30,621 nt of DNA from UBA1258 sp963643225. GTDB lineage: Bacteria > Bacillota > Clostridia > Lachnospirales > Lachnospiraceae. Made by a program: the position numbers and the translations under genes. The stretch lies in NCBI GenBank assembly GCA_963643225.1, contig CAVIIX010000024.1, positions 1 through 30,621 on the forward strand. The letters are read 5' to 3'. Numbering within the stretch: position 1 is the stretch's first letter; each line of letters starts with the position of its first letter. Of this stretch, positions 1 to 6,672 are shown piece by piece. The notes under the pieces are model-generated. The model worked only from the letters and a program-made list of their open reading frames with translations, did no database searches and was not told the DNA's origin.

Positions 1-81
1 CGTGAGCGCCATAAACAGCAGTACTTATGTTCTTGTGTGGATGATTTGATTTCAACCTTTAAAGGCAAATATTCTATACTC

Positions 82-120
82 AGCCGCTTGGTTTTTGAAA
101 GAAATCAGGCGGCTTTTTCT
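82..120 (+). terminator. Rho-independent terminator of an upstream gene
   Basis: A 9-bp stem (82-90 with 106-114, one G-U pair) closes a 15-nt loop and runs straight into a T-rich tail at 114-120. It probably ends a gene whose body lies before the window. No coding sequence in 1-80 could be assigned. Confidence 0.7.
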
Positions 121-143
121 ATTTCCGGAGCTGCTTTTACAGC

Positions 144-574
144 GTGAGCACATTTATCTTAGGTGTGTTTCTGTTTTTTGCAAAGGTTTTCGACAACGCA
201 CTAAGTACAATGAAGACAATACTGATTCAAAGAAGTCGGTGGATGCTTTACGCAATAGCGGTGGTGATCTCCGACTTTATCTATTATTGGCCGAAAAAGA
301 GAATTGTTTTGGCGGATAGCGACTTGGCGATTCTTATTGTTTCTATGGCCGGAGGCTTGGCTGTGCGCTTGCATGTGTACTGAGAAAGAATCTGCAAAAT
401 TATTCGATTGACTTCCTTTTGGAAGCAATTCAGGCATCAGCCGGTGCTGTTTCCTGTGTGGTGAATAAATCAATAGGAAAGCGCGGCGCCGCCTTTAGTA
501 GAGCCATAGCAAAGCGGATTGCGAATATCATTGACAATTTAAACTTTAATTTTAAACAAAATAAAAGACCTTAA
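144..574 (+). pseudogene. Broken DUF5698-like small membrane protein gene
   Basis: From a GTG at 144 the reading frame gives a hydrophobic N-terminus (MSTFILGVFLFFAKVFDNAL, then a TKTILIQR-like stretch) that resembles, from memory, the conserved start of DUF5698 family membrane proteins. It stops early, at about 381. If one G is restored near 359-361 (GGCTTGG read as GGCTTGGG), the frame continues with a family-like CALACVLRKNL and stays open to a stop at 572-574. After about position 400 the protein no longer resembles the family, and the final part overlaps a copy of the repeat also found at 6361-6420. I read this as a frameshifted gene whose 3' half was lost or replaced. The family name is moderately secure. 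There is no good ribosome binding site at the GTG, and a terminator lies just upstream. Confidence 0.5.
480..537 (-). repeat. Partial copy of dispersed intergenic repeat
   Basis: The 19-mer ATTGCGAATATCATTGACA at 518-536 occurs in reverse complement near 6370-6390, and the flanking 30 bp (CTTTAG...AGCCATAGCAAAGCGG) also align with gaps. It is the opposite orientation of the other copies in this window and forms the tail of the broken gene above. Confidence 0.5.
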
Positions 575-591
575 TTTGCATCATAACAATA

Positions 592-620
592 TTGCCAGAT
601 TTTTAATAAGGCATTATACT
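592..620 (+). promoter_or_regulatory. Sigma-A-type promoter for the zinc-ribbon gene
   Basis: TTGCCA (592-597), a 17-bp spacer and TATACT (615-620) give a good vegetative promoter 47 bp before the start codon. With the terminator at 1182-1217 this makes the zinc-ribbon gene a single-gene transcript. Confidence 0.6.
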
Positions 621-666
621 GACATCAGATAAGGGCGATTGCCCCACATAAAGGAGGATATTTAAA

Positions 667-1131
667 ATGGGATTTTTAGACAAATTGACAGATAGCATTT
701 CAACAGGCACAGCAAAGGTTGCAGACAAAGCTAAGGAAGTAACTGAAATCGCTACATTAACCGCTGCGGTAGAAAAAGAAAAGGTTAATGCAGACAAGCT
801 TTATAAGGAACTTGGACAGAAATTTTACGAACAGTACAAGGATCTTGCAGCAGAGAAGTTTCCGGAAGATGCAGCAAAGCTTGATGAATCGGTTGCCAAG
901 ATTGATGATGCAAAGGAAGCAATCCGCAAGGCTAAAGGCATTCAGTTATGCCCTAAGTGCAGCAGGGAAGTTGCAAGAGATACAAAATTTTGTCCCGAGT
1001 GTGGTACTGAAATGCCGGTAATAGTAGAAGAAGAACCTGTAGCTAAGGGTGTTACCTGTCCTTCCTGCGGTGCTGTTCTTCCCAAAGACACAGCTTTCTG
1101 CACAAAGTGTGGCACAAAGCTTTCAGAATAA
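667..1131 (+). CDS. Helical protein with two C-terminal zinc ribbons
   Basis: This 154-residue protein starts at an ATG behind AAAGGAGGATAT. Residues 1-92 are charged, heptad-like helix, probably coiled coil, with no membrane segment. The C-terminus carries two small zinc ribbons: Cys95/Cys98 with Cys109/Cys112, and Cys131/Cys134 with Cys145/Cys148, both in CPxC...CPxCG style. Such zinc-ribbon proteins are common in Clostridia and mostly uncharacterised; protein-protein or nucleic-acid contact is possible but not shown. The gene is bracketed by its own promoter and terminator. Coding is certain; the function is unknown. Confidence 0.85.
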   Translation: MGFLDKLTDSISTGTAKVADKAKEVTEIATLTAAVEKEKVNADKLYKELGQKFYEQYKDLAAEKFPEDAAKLDESVAKIDDAKEAIRKAKGIQLCPKCSREVARDTKFCPECGTEMPVIVEEEPVAKGVTCPSCGAVLPKDTAFCTKCGTKLSE

Positions 1132-1181
1132 GCTTTGATTATCCTAACACAATGGATTTTTGCTGCATAATCTGATAAAAT

Positions 1182-1217
1182 ATAGTTGTCGTGTAAATGC
1201 ACGGCAACTATTTTTTT
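1182..1217 (+). terminator. Rho-independent terminator
   Basis: ATAGTTGTCGTG (1182-1193) pairs with CACGGCAACTAT (1200-1211) over 12 bp with one G-U, a 6-nt loop and a run of seven T. It ends the zinc-ribbon transcript. Confidence 0.85.
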
Positions 1218-1261
1218 GACAGGAGTACAAGCTTTTTAAAGGCCCTGAATGGAGAAATGTT

Positions 1262-1741
1262 ATGGTTGGTTTAATTGTGGCGTATACAAATAACCGTGTA
1301 ATTGGCAATAAAGGACAAATTCCCTGGCGGATAAAAGGTGAACAGAGAAGATTCAAGGAGCTTACTACCGGCAATGTGGTAATTATGGGAAGACGCTCCT
1401 ATGATGAAATTGGCCATCCTTTACCTAATCGTTATACAGTGGTGGTGTCAAAGACTGCAAGCTATGAATTTGATAACTGCACCACAAAGCCCACTCTGAC
1501 TGATGCAGTCAATTATGCAAAAGAAACATTTCCTGATAAAAATATATATCTGTCAGGAGGTGCAGGCATATATAAAGAAGGACTTTCTTTGGCTGACAAA
1601 TTATTTATAACAGAGGTGGACCTAAATATTGAGGGAGACACCTTTTTTCCGGAATTTGATGAAAGCTTATATGTAAAGACAATAGATGAAGAAATTAATG
1701 GAGAGGTACCTTACAAATACGTAACCTACACAAAACGATGA
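1262..1741 (+). CDS. folA: Dihydrofolate reductase
   Basis: The product reduces dihydrofolate to tetrahydrofolate with NADPH in the cytoplasm. At 159 residues it has the usual family length. Family landmarks are the N-terminal LIVAYTNNRVIG, IPWRIKGEQRRFK with Glu27 at the position of the substrate-binding acid (Asp in E. coli), VIMGRRSYDEIG, and the C-terminal LSGGAGIY that contacts the cofactor. The ATG at 1262 follows GGAGA at a normal distance. It is the first gene of an overlapping trio: its stop overlaps the next start by 4 bp (ATGA). No thymidylate synthase gene lies beside it here. Confidence 0.93.
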   Translation: MVGLIVAYTNNRVIGNKGQIPWRIKGEQRRFKELTTGNVVIMGRRSYDEIGHPLPNRYTVVVSKTASYEFDNCTTKPTLTDAVNYAKETFPDKNIYLSGGAGIYKEGLSLADKLFITEVDLNIEGDTFFPEFDESLYVKTIDEEINGEVPYKYVTYTKR

Positions 1742-2283
1742 ATGAATTTAATACTTTTATAGATACAAAAGACATAGATAAAATTAATGAATTTTACCGG
1801 GGAGGTTTTTACGCAAGCGCCACCATGTACATTATGGAAAAGGTGCAGGAGCCTTTAAGAAATACAAAGGATTTAAAAAATCCAAATGTTTCTTTATATG
1901 ATACGGGAAACCTTTATGAATATATGGTGGCTAACGGCAAGGGCTTTGGCACGCCGGATCCGGTTGAAAAGATACTGGATGATTTGGAAAAGCCTAACAG
2001 TAAGATTTATGTATTCAGGGTCAAAGGAAAAATAGTATCAAGCGTTACCGTCTGGGACGAAGGTCAGGACGCAATTGCCACTGAAAACATTTTTACTCTT
2101 CCAAAATTCAGAGGGAAGGGCTATGCCACCGCAGTTTTACAGGAAGCCCTTAGCGATGCCTACAAGCGGGGACGCATGAAAGCGCTTCTTACAGTTTATG
2201 CTACGGATGTAGAGGCTGTAAGAATGTATTATAAATTCGGATATAAAATCACACGGATATTGCAGGAGTTTTCACATGAATAA
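1738..2283 (+). CDS. GNAT-family N-acetyltransferase
   Basis: This is a 181-residue protein. The C-terminal half shows the acetyl-CoA binding motif of the GNAT fold (FTLPKFRGKGYATAVLQEAL, about residues 118-137) and the final AVRMYYKFGYK strand-helix-strand. The N-terminal 80 residues are not recognised and may form the acceptor-binding lobe. The substrate cannot be told from sequence. It is translationally coupled on both sides, with a 4-bp overlap with folA and an 8-bp overlap with greA. Confidence 0.85.
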   Translation: MNEFNTFIDTKDIDKINEFYRGGFYASATMYIMEKVQEPLRNTKDLKNPNVSLYDTGNLYEYMVANGKGFGTPDPVEKILDDLEKPNSKIYVFRVKGKIVSSVTVWDEGQDAIATENIFTLPKFRGKGYATAVLQEALSDAYKRGRMKALLTVYATDVEAVRMYYKFGYKITRILQEFSHE

Positions 2284-2779
2284 CGAGCTTACGAAAAAAG
2301 ATATAGAGGATATGGAAAAGGAAATTGAAGAAAGAAAATGTGTCATAAGACATAAGCTTTTGGAACATGTAAAGGAAGCAAGAAGCCATGGCGATCTTTC
2401 CGAAAATTTTGAATATTATGCTGCTAAAAAGGAAAAGAACCAGAATGAAAGCAGAATCAGATATTTAGAGAGAATGATTAAAACCGCCCATGTGGTGGAG
2501 GATAACACAAAGGCTGACGAGGCGGGAATAAACAAGACTATCACGGTATATGTTGAAGAGGATGACGTTGAAGAGGTTTATAAAATCGTTACTACTGTAA
2601 GAGAAGATTCTCTTCACGGTCTTGTGAGCACCGAGTCTCCCATGGGAAAGGCCCTGATCGGCCATAAGGTAGGAGACAGGGTTGAGATTACCGTTAATAA
2701 AGACTACAGCTATTATGTTGTAATAAGAAAAATTGATAATTCCACCATGGGCGAATCGGAGGCTTTGAGAAACTTCTAA
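2276..2779 (+). CDS. greA: GreA-type transcription elongation factor
   Basis: GreA enters the RNA polymerase secondary channel and stimulates cleavage of backtracked RNA. This 167-residue protein has the two expected parts: an N-terminal antiparallel coiled coil (about 1-80) whose tip keeps the acidic Asp/Glu pair in GDLSENFEYYAAKKEK, and a C-terminal FKBP-like domain (about 88-155) with SPMGKALIGHKVGDRVEI. It starts inside the end of the upstream acetyltransferase gene (8-bp overlap). Many genomes have more than one Gre-like gene, so it may not be the only copy. Confidence 0.88.
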   Translation: MNNELTKKDIEDMEKEIEERKCVIRHKLLEHVKEARSHGDLSENFEYYAAKKEKNQNESRIRYLERMIKTAHVVEDNTKADEAGINKTITVYVEEDDVEEVYKIVTTVREDSLHGLVSTESPMGKALIGHKVGDRVEITVNKDYSYYVVIRKIDNSTMGESEALRNF

Positions 2780-2884
2780 ATTCAGACATTTAGTCAGGAT
2801 TTTTGACTGGGATTTTTAAATTCAGAGTGTGTAAATAAAACCCTTGATAAATTTTACAGGGAATTACCTGATTAAGGAGGTACT

Positions 2885-3790
2885 ATGTACGATTGCGTTA
2901 TTATCGGAGGAGGTCCTGCTGGACTCTCCGCAGCGGTCTATGCTAAGAGAGCAGGGCTTGAAGCCTTATTAATAGAAGAAAGCCCAGTAAGCGGAGGTCA
3001 GGTGCTTTCTACCTATGAAGTGGATAATTATCTGGGACTTCCGGGTATTTCAGGACTTGAACTCGGAGAAAAATTTTCAGAACATGCCAGGAAAACCGGC
3101 ATAGAAAAGAAAAATGAATGTGTGCGTGAAATACAGAAAAATGATGAAGTCTGGAAGGTAATTACAGACAAAGCTGTTTATGATACCGAAACTGTGATTT
3201 TGGCTACCGGCGCAACTCATGCACATCTTTCAGTTCCTGGAGAAGAAGAGCTTGCAGGCATGGGTGTTTCATATTGTGCTACCTGTGACGGTGCCTTCTT
3301 TAAAAATCTGGATGTGTGCGTAATAGGCGGTTCAGACGTAGCTGTTGAAGATGCAATATATCTTGCAAGGACTTCAAAACACGTATATTTAATCCATCGT
3401 CGTGATACTCTTCGTGCTGCACATGAACTTGTTGAAGCATTAAAAAAGTGTGAAAATGTTTCTTTTGTGTGGGATTCAGAGGTAGTAAGCTTTAACGGCG
3501 ATGACGAGCTTGAATCCGTTACTGTAAGAAACAAAAAGACCGGAGAAGATATTAAACTATCAGTACAGGGCGCCTTTGTTGCAATTGGCATCCGTCCCGG
3601 TACTGATTTACTTAAGGGAATTGTAGAAATGGACAATGCAGGCTACGTAATTGCAGGTGAAGACTGTCGTACCTCTCAAAAGGGTATTTATGTAGCGGGA
3701 GATATCCGTAAAAAGCCCATCCGTCAGATCGTTACTGCGGTTTCTGATGGTGCCAATGCAGTTACAAGCATTTCCGAAGATTTAAGATAA
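2885..3790 (+). CDS. trxB: Thioredoxin reductase (FAD/NAD(P)-dependent)
   Basis: This 301-residue flavoprotein passes electrons from NADPH through FAD and a redox-active cysteine pair to thioredoxin. FAD-binding motif VIIGGGPAGLSAAVYAKRAG is at the N-terminus, the active site CATC lies in SYCATCDGAFF, the NADPH site includes VIGGSDVAVEDA and HRRD, and the late FAD motif is IYVAGDIR. The usual GGGDTA is GGSDVA here, a mild deviation. The start follows AAGGAGG. No thioredoxin gene is adjacent. The NlpC/P60 gene follows after only 18 bp, so the two may be co-transcribed. Confidence 0.9.
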   Translation: MYDCVIIGGGPAGLSAAVYAKRAGLEALLIEESPVSGGQVLSTYEVDNYLGLPGISGLELGEKFSEHARKTGIEKKNECVREIQKNDEVWKVITDKAVYDTETVILATGATHAHLSVPGEEELAGMGVSYCATCDGAFFKNLDVCVIGGSDVAVEDAIYLARTSKHVYLIHRRDTLRAAHELVEALKKCENVSFVWDSEVVSFNGDDELESVTVRNKKTGEDIKLSVQGAFVAIGIRPGTDLLKGIVEMDNAGYVIAGEDCRTSQKGIYVAGDIRKKPIRQIVTAVSDGANAVTSISEDLR

Positions 3791-3808
3791 GCAGGAATTT
3801 AATAAAGA

Positions 3809-4864
3809 ATGGTAAATAAGAAAATATTAAAGGTATGTGCTTTTGGAACGGCTGTGTTTTTTCTTCTGAAGACGCCTGCCTATGCCGGAATACCTGCCAC
3901 AACAGAGACTACGGCTTATATTGAAGTGGTGGATAACAGGAAATATTCTGATCTTGTAATCGCAAAGGTCAACGATTACGTAAATGTGCGTGAGTGGCCG
4001 GGCACTGACACAAAGATACTTGGAAAACTTTACAATAATTCGGTTGGTCACTACATTGAGGAAACCGATGGTTGGGTGAAAATTACAAGCGGCTCCGTTA
4101 CAGGATACGTAAGCAAGGAGTACGTGGTAAAGGGAATCGAAGCCTTAAAGATTGCAAAAGATGTGGAGGTGACTTACGCAACCATCACTACCGGCACTTT
4201 GAATGTAAGGAGCAAGCCTACCACCGATTCTTCGATTTTAGGCACCTTTTCACGGGGAGATGAGCTTGTGGTGACTGGTACCCAGGACGGCTTTGCAAAG
4301 GTTACTTATAATAATAAAACAGGATATATTTCACTTGATTATGTGGAGCTTCATACGGAATTTGTGGAAGCTGAATCTATAGAAGAAGAAAAAGCACGTC
4401 TTGCAGCCGAAGAAAAGGCAAGAAAAGCAGCAGAAGAAGCTGCCAAGGCAGCACTTGCCAAAAAGCAGGCTGAGGAAGCTGCAAAAGCTTTAGCGGATGC
4501 AACCACCACAACTTCTTCAGACTCAAGCCTTGGACAGCAGGTTTCAGACTACGCACTTCAATTTGTGGGAAATCCATATGTATATGGTGGCACCTCATTA
4601 ACGGACGGTTGTGACTGTTCAGGCTTTGTACAAAGCGTATATGCATATTTTGATGTATCACTTCCGCGTACCGGCCAGCGTAATTCAGGCTATGCAATAT
4701 CAGATTTAAGCCAGGCTCTTCCTGGAGACATTATATGTTATTCAGGCCATGTAGCTATTTACATCGGTAACGGTCAGATAGTACATGCCTCCACTCCAGC
4801 AACAGGCATCTGTACCGGCAGCGCTACCTACACAAAGATAATTGGAATCCGACGAATATTTTAA
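3809..4864 (+). CDS. Secreted SH3-domain / NlpC-P60 cell-wall hydrolase
   Basis: This 351-residue exported peptidoglycan endopeptidase probably cuts the stem peptide. A signal peptide spans about residues 1-26 (KK, hydrophobic core, cleavage after AYA). Two bacterial SH3 domains follow (about 50-108 and 122-180, each with VNVR or LNVR and GYVS or GYIS). Next comes an Ala/Glu/Lys-rich coiled linker (about 187-230), then an NlpC/P60 domain (about 240-351) with Cys270 in CDCSGF, His314 in SGHVAIYIG and His326 in IVHAS, the expected Cys-His-His set. A strong terminator follows the stop. It may act in daughter-cell separation or wall turnover; the exact bond is not shown. Confidence 0.9.
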   Translation: MVNKKILKVCAFGTAVFFLLKTPAYAGIPATTETTAYIEVVDNRKYSDLVIAKVNDYVNVREWPGTDTKILGKLYNNSVGHYIEETDGWVKITSGSVTGYVSKEYVVKGIEALKIAKDVEVTYATITTGTLNVRSKPTTDSSILGTFSRGDELVVTGTQDGFAKVTYNNKTGYISLDYVELHTEFVEAESIEEEKARLAAEEKARKAAEEAAKAALAKKQAEEAAKALADATTTTSSDSSLGQQVSDYALQFVGNPYVYGGTSLTDGCDCSGFVQSVYAYFDVSLPRTGQRNSGYAISDLSQALPGDIICYSGHVAIYIGNGQIVHASTPATGICTGSATYTKIIGIRRIF

Positions 4865-4890
4865 AAACCCGCAGCCCTGCGGGTTTTTTA
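4863..4890 (+). terminator. Rho-independent terminator
   Basis: AAAAACCCGCAG pairs with TGCGGGTTTTTT around a short loop directly after the hydrolase stop codon. The T-run merges into the left arm of the first repeat unit that follows. Confidence 0.85.
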
Positions 4891-4893
4891 ACC

Positions 4894-5230
4894 TATAGGG
4901 AATAGCGCTGCAATTCCCTACAGGTTAAAAAAGGCACTACGTGCCAAATATGCGCACTCGCGCGAAAGGAATAAGTCGCAAGGGCGACCGCGCTCGGCGC
5001 TTTAGTTTCGCAAGCGAAACTTTTTTCCATATAGGGAATAGCGCTGCAATTCCCTACAGGTTAAAAAAGGCACTACGTGCCAAATATGCGCACTCGCGCG
5101 AAAGGAATAAGTCGCAAGGGCGACCGCGCTCGGCGCTTTAGTTTCGCAAGCGAAACTTTTTTCCATATAGGGAATAGCGCTGCAATTCCCTACAGGTTAA
5201 AAAAGGCACTACGTGCCAAATATGCGCACT
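4894..5230 (+). repeat. 136-bp tandem repeat, about 2.5 copies, hairpin-rich
   Basis: The sequence from TATAGGGAAT repeats with an exact 136-bp period (landmark AATAGCGCTG at 4901, 5037, 5173). The third copy ends at about 5230 after GCGCACT. Each unit holds a row of inverted repeats: AGGGAAT...ATTCCCT, GGCAC-TAC-GTGCC, GTCGC-AAGG-GCGAC and GTTTCGC-AA-GCGAAAC. The two full copies look essentially identical, which suggests recent duplication. Open frames through it are repeat-borne, not genes. Diverged relatives lie at 6361-6528, 9836-9923, 13043-13072 and 25306-25400. Confidence 0.9.
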
Positions 5231-5678
5231 TAAAGCCACGAAAAAGTGTTACCGAATCGGTCAATTAAAAATGACAGGAGTGCAGGGAGGGAAGGGGCGT
5301 TTGTGAAAAATATACAAAAATGAATGTAACTTTACGAAAACCGGAAAGTGACAAATATGTTCACAAAATAAATTTTCCACAGATTTTTGACCTTAAAAAA
5401 GCCTAAAAACGACTTTTCAACCGAGTTATCCACATTATCCACCATTTACGGTGTGTAAAAGTGACACGAAAGGCTTTTTCGTGTTGAACAAAAGTTCTTG
5501 AGTGGATTTGACGAAAATTACAAATTTCTAAAAAAAATTTAAAGTTAGCCTTGACTTTTTTTTACTTTAAGATGGTGTGAAAAAGTATCGAAAAAGGTTG
5601 ATTTTGTGCTATTTTGTGGCTTGGTACTTTAGTCTTATTTTGACTGAATTGAATTGTAGAAACTTTATTTACTTTTAA
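5231..5678. other. AT-rich gene-free stretch with DnaA-box cluster
   Basis: No gene is seen in this stretch. Its first part includes purine-rich GGAGGGAAGGGG (5285-5296). A perfect DnaA-box consensus TTATCCACA lies at 5426-5434, directly followed by TTATCCACC at 5435-5443, with TTTTCCACA at 5373-5381 in the same direction. A hairpin ACACGAAA...TTTCGTGT spans 5464-5484. The rest is A/T-rich. No dnaA, dnaN or other origin gene is in the window, so this is more likely a DnaA regulatory or titration site, or chance, than an origin. Confidence 0.45.
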
Positions 5679-5707
5679 TAGACTATTATCTGACAATATG
5701 CTATAAT
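5679..5707 (+). promoter_or_regulatory. Promoter of hpf with extended -10
   Basis: TAGACT (5679-5684), 17 bp, then TATAAT (5702-5707) preceded by TGC, an extended -10. The predicted start is about 45 nt before the hpf ATG. The DnaA-box cluster is about 235 bp upstream of it. Confidence 0.6.
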
Positions 5708-5758
5708 TAACTTACTTTAAAAGAGAAATACAATACCACTTAAGAAAGGGTGATGTGT

Positions 5759-6286
5759 ATGAAATTTATTATAGTAGGAAAAAACATTAACGTAACAGAA
5801 GGCCTTAAGGCAGCAATTGAAGACAAAATCGGAAAGCTTGAGAAATACTTTACTCCCGATACGGAAGTACATGTAACCTTAAGTGTTGAAAAAGAAAGAC
5901 AGAAAATCGAAGTAACAATTCCGGTTAAAGGAAACATTATAAGATCTGAACAGGTTTCCAATGATATGTATGTGTCAATCGACCTTGTAGAGGAAATTAT
6001 AGAAAGACAGTTAAAGAAATATAAGACAAAGCTTACAGATCGTAATCAGGGCGGCGGCTCTTTTAAACAGGAATACATCGACAATGATTACCTGGATGAT
6101 GAGGAAATCAAAATTGTACGTACAAAGAGGTTTGACATTAAGCCCATGTATCCGGAGGATGCATGCGTACAGATGGAGCTTTTAGGACACAGCTTCTTTG
6201 TATTTGTAAATGCAGAAGACGATCAGGTATGTGTAGTGTACAAGCGTAAGGGTGGCTCCTACGGTCTGATCGAAGCAGACATATAA
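5759..6286 (+). CDS. hpf: Ribosome hibernation promoting factor, long form
   Basis: This protein binds the 30S subunit and pairs ribosomes into inactive 100S dimers in slow growth. It has 175 residues, the long form: an N-terminal S30AE domain (KFIIVGKNINVTEGLK, about 1-100), a linker, and a C-terminal dimerisation domain (about 118-175, FDIKPMYPEDAC...YKRKGGSYGLIEADI). I chose the ATG at 5759 because AAGAAAGGG ends 8 bp upstream; earlier GTG/ATG codons at 5750/5753 overlap that site. In many Firmicutes hpf is followed by secA and prfB; here 10.6 kb of butyrate genes lie between. Confidence 0.93.
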   Translation: MKFIIVGKNINVTEGLKAAIEDKIGKLEKYFTPDTEVHVTLSVEKERQKIEVTIPVKGNIIRSEQVSNDMYVSIDLVEEIIERQLKKYKTKLTDRNQGGGSFKQEYIDNDYLDDEEIKIVRTKRFDIKPMYPEDACVQMELLGHSFFVFVNAEDDQVCVVYKRKGGSYGLIEADI

Positions 6287-6306
6287 AGATAATATACTTA
6301 TATAAG

Positions 6307-6338
6307 AAGGACTTCCGAAGGGGGGTCCTTTTTCTTTT
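6307..6338 (+). terminator. Rho-independent terminator of hpf
   Basis: AAGGACTTCC (6307-6316) pairs with GGGGGTCCTT (6321-6330) through 10 bp including G-U pairs, a 4-nt loop, then TTTCTTTT. Confidence 0.8.
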
Positions 6339-6360
6339 GCAATACAGGAAGTTTTGCTGC

Positions 6361-6528
6361 AATTCCATGTCAATGATATTCGCAATTCGATTCGTTACGG
6401 CTTTGCTAAAAGCTGCACAACGTGCAAAGGATGCGCACTCGCTTGAAGGATGTATGTCGCATAGGCGACCGCGCTTGGCACTTTGGTTTCGCAAGCGAAA
6501 CTCTTTTTGCATTTTAAGGAATGCAACA
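6361..6528 (+). repeat. Dispersed hairpin-rich element, diverged copy
   Basis: This shares the order GCAC-AAC-GTGC, GCGCACTCGC, GTCGC-ATAG-GCGAC, CGCGCTTGGC, GTTTCGC-AA-GCGAAAC with the 136-bp unit at 4894-5230. Loop bases differ while the stems stay paired. It ends with a small inverted repeat, TTGCATT...AATGCAA. The left 50 bp are shared, in reverse, with 480-537. It fills the gap between the hpf terminator and the thl promoter. Confidence 0.75.
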
Positions 6529-6590
6529 TAATATCAGATATGGTGCTTCACTTTTAATAAAAAGTTCACTGAAATAAGGTAAAATAATCG

Positions 6591-6619
6591 TTGCATATGC
6601 CACTTTACTGTGGTAAAAT
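6591..6619 (+). promoter_or_regulatory. Promoter of the thl-etfA butyrate operon
   Basis: TTGCAT (6591-6596), a 17-bp spacer and TAAAAT (6614-6619) match a vegetative promoter. The predicted start (about 6626) lies just before the Rex-like site and about 47 nt before the thl start. Confidence 0.65.
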
Positions 6620-6631
6620 GTGTATCGGTAA

Positions 6632-6649
6632 ATGATAAAAATTTAACAA
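6632..6649. promoter_or_regulatory. Candidate Rex operator for the butyrate operon
   Basis: ATGATAAaaatTTAACAA matches the Clostridia Rex consensus TTGTTAA-N4-TTAACAA at 12 of 14 half-site positions, the right half perfectly. It lies immediately after the predicted start, where a bound repressor would block RNA polymerase. Rex is a known NADH-sensing repressor of butyrate genes in Clostridium. The rex gene itself is not in this window. Confidence 0.55.
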
Positions 6650-6672
6650 GTACAAAATAAAGGAGATTTACT

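Noticed and set aside
1..60. A possible C-terminal end of an upstream gene (frame from position 2 stopping at 47-49, or frame 1 open to 147)
   Set aside because: Both stretches are too short to recognise; the second runs through a terminator. No family signal supports either.
2790..2820. Terminator after greA
   Set aside because: AGTCA...TGACT gives only a 5-bp stem and the following T-run is short.
4894..5230. CRISPR array
   Set aside because: The tandem units are uniform over the full 136 bp with no unique spacers, and no cas gene is near.
4941..5268. Two similar open frames of about 65 codons
   Set aside because: They arise from the 136-bp repeat; they lack ribosome sites and cross several perfect hairpins.
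5270..5750. A raiA-type structured RNA upstream of hpf
   Set aside because: Such an RNA is known near some hpf genes, but I cannot recognise its conserved parts here and the likely hpf promoter leaves only a 45-nt leader.
5231..5758. Replication origin
   Set aside because: DnaA boxes are present, but no dnaA, dnaN, recF or rpmH is in the window.
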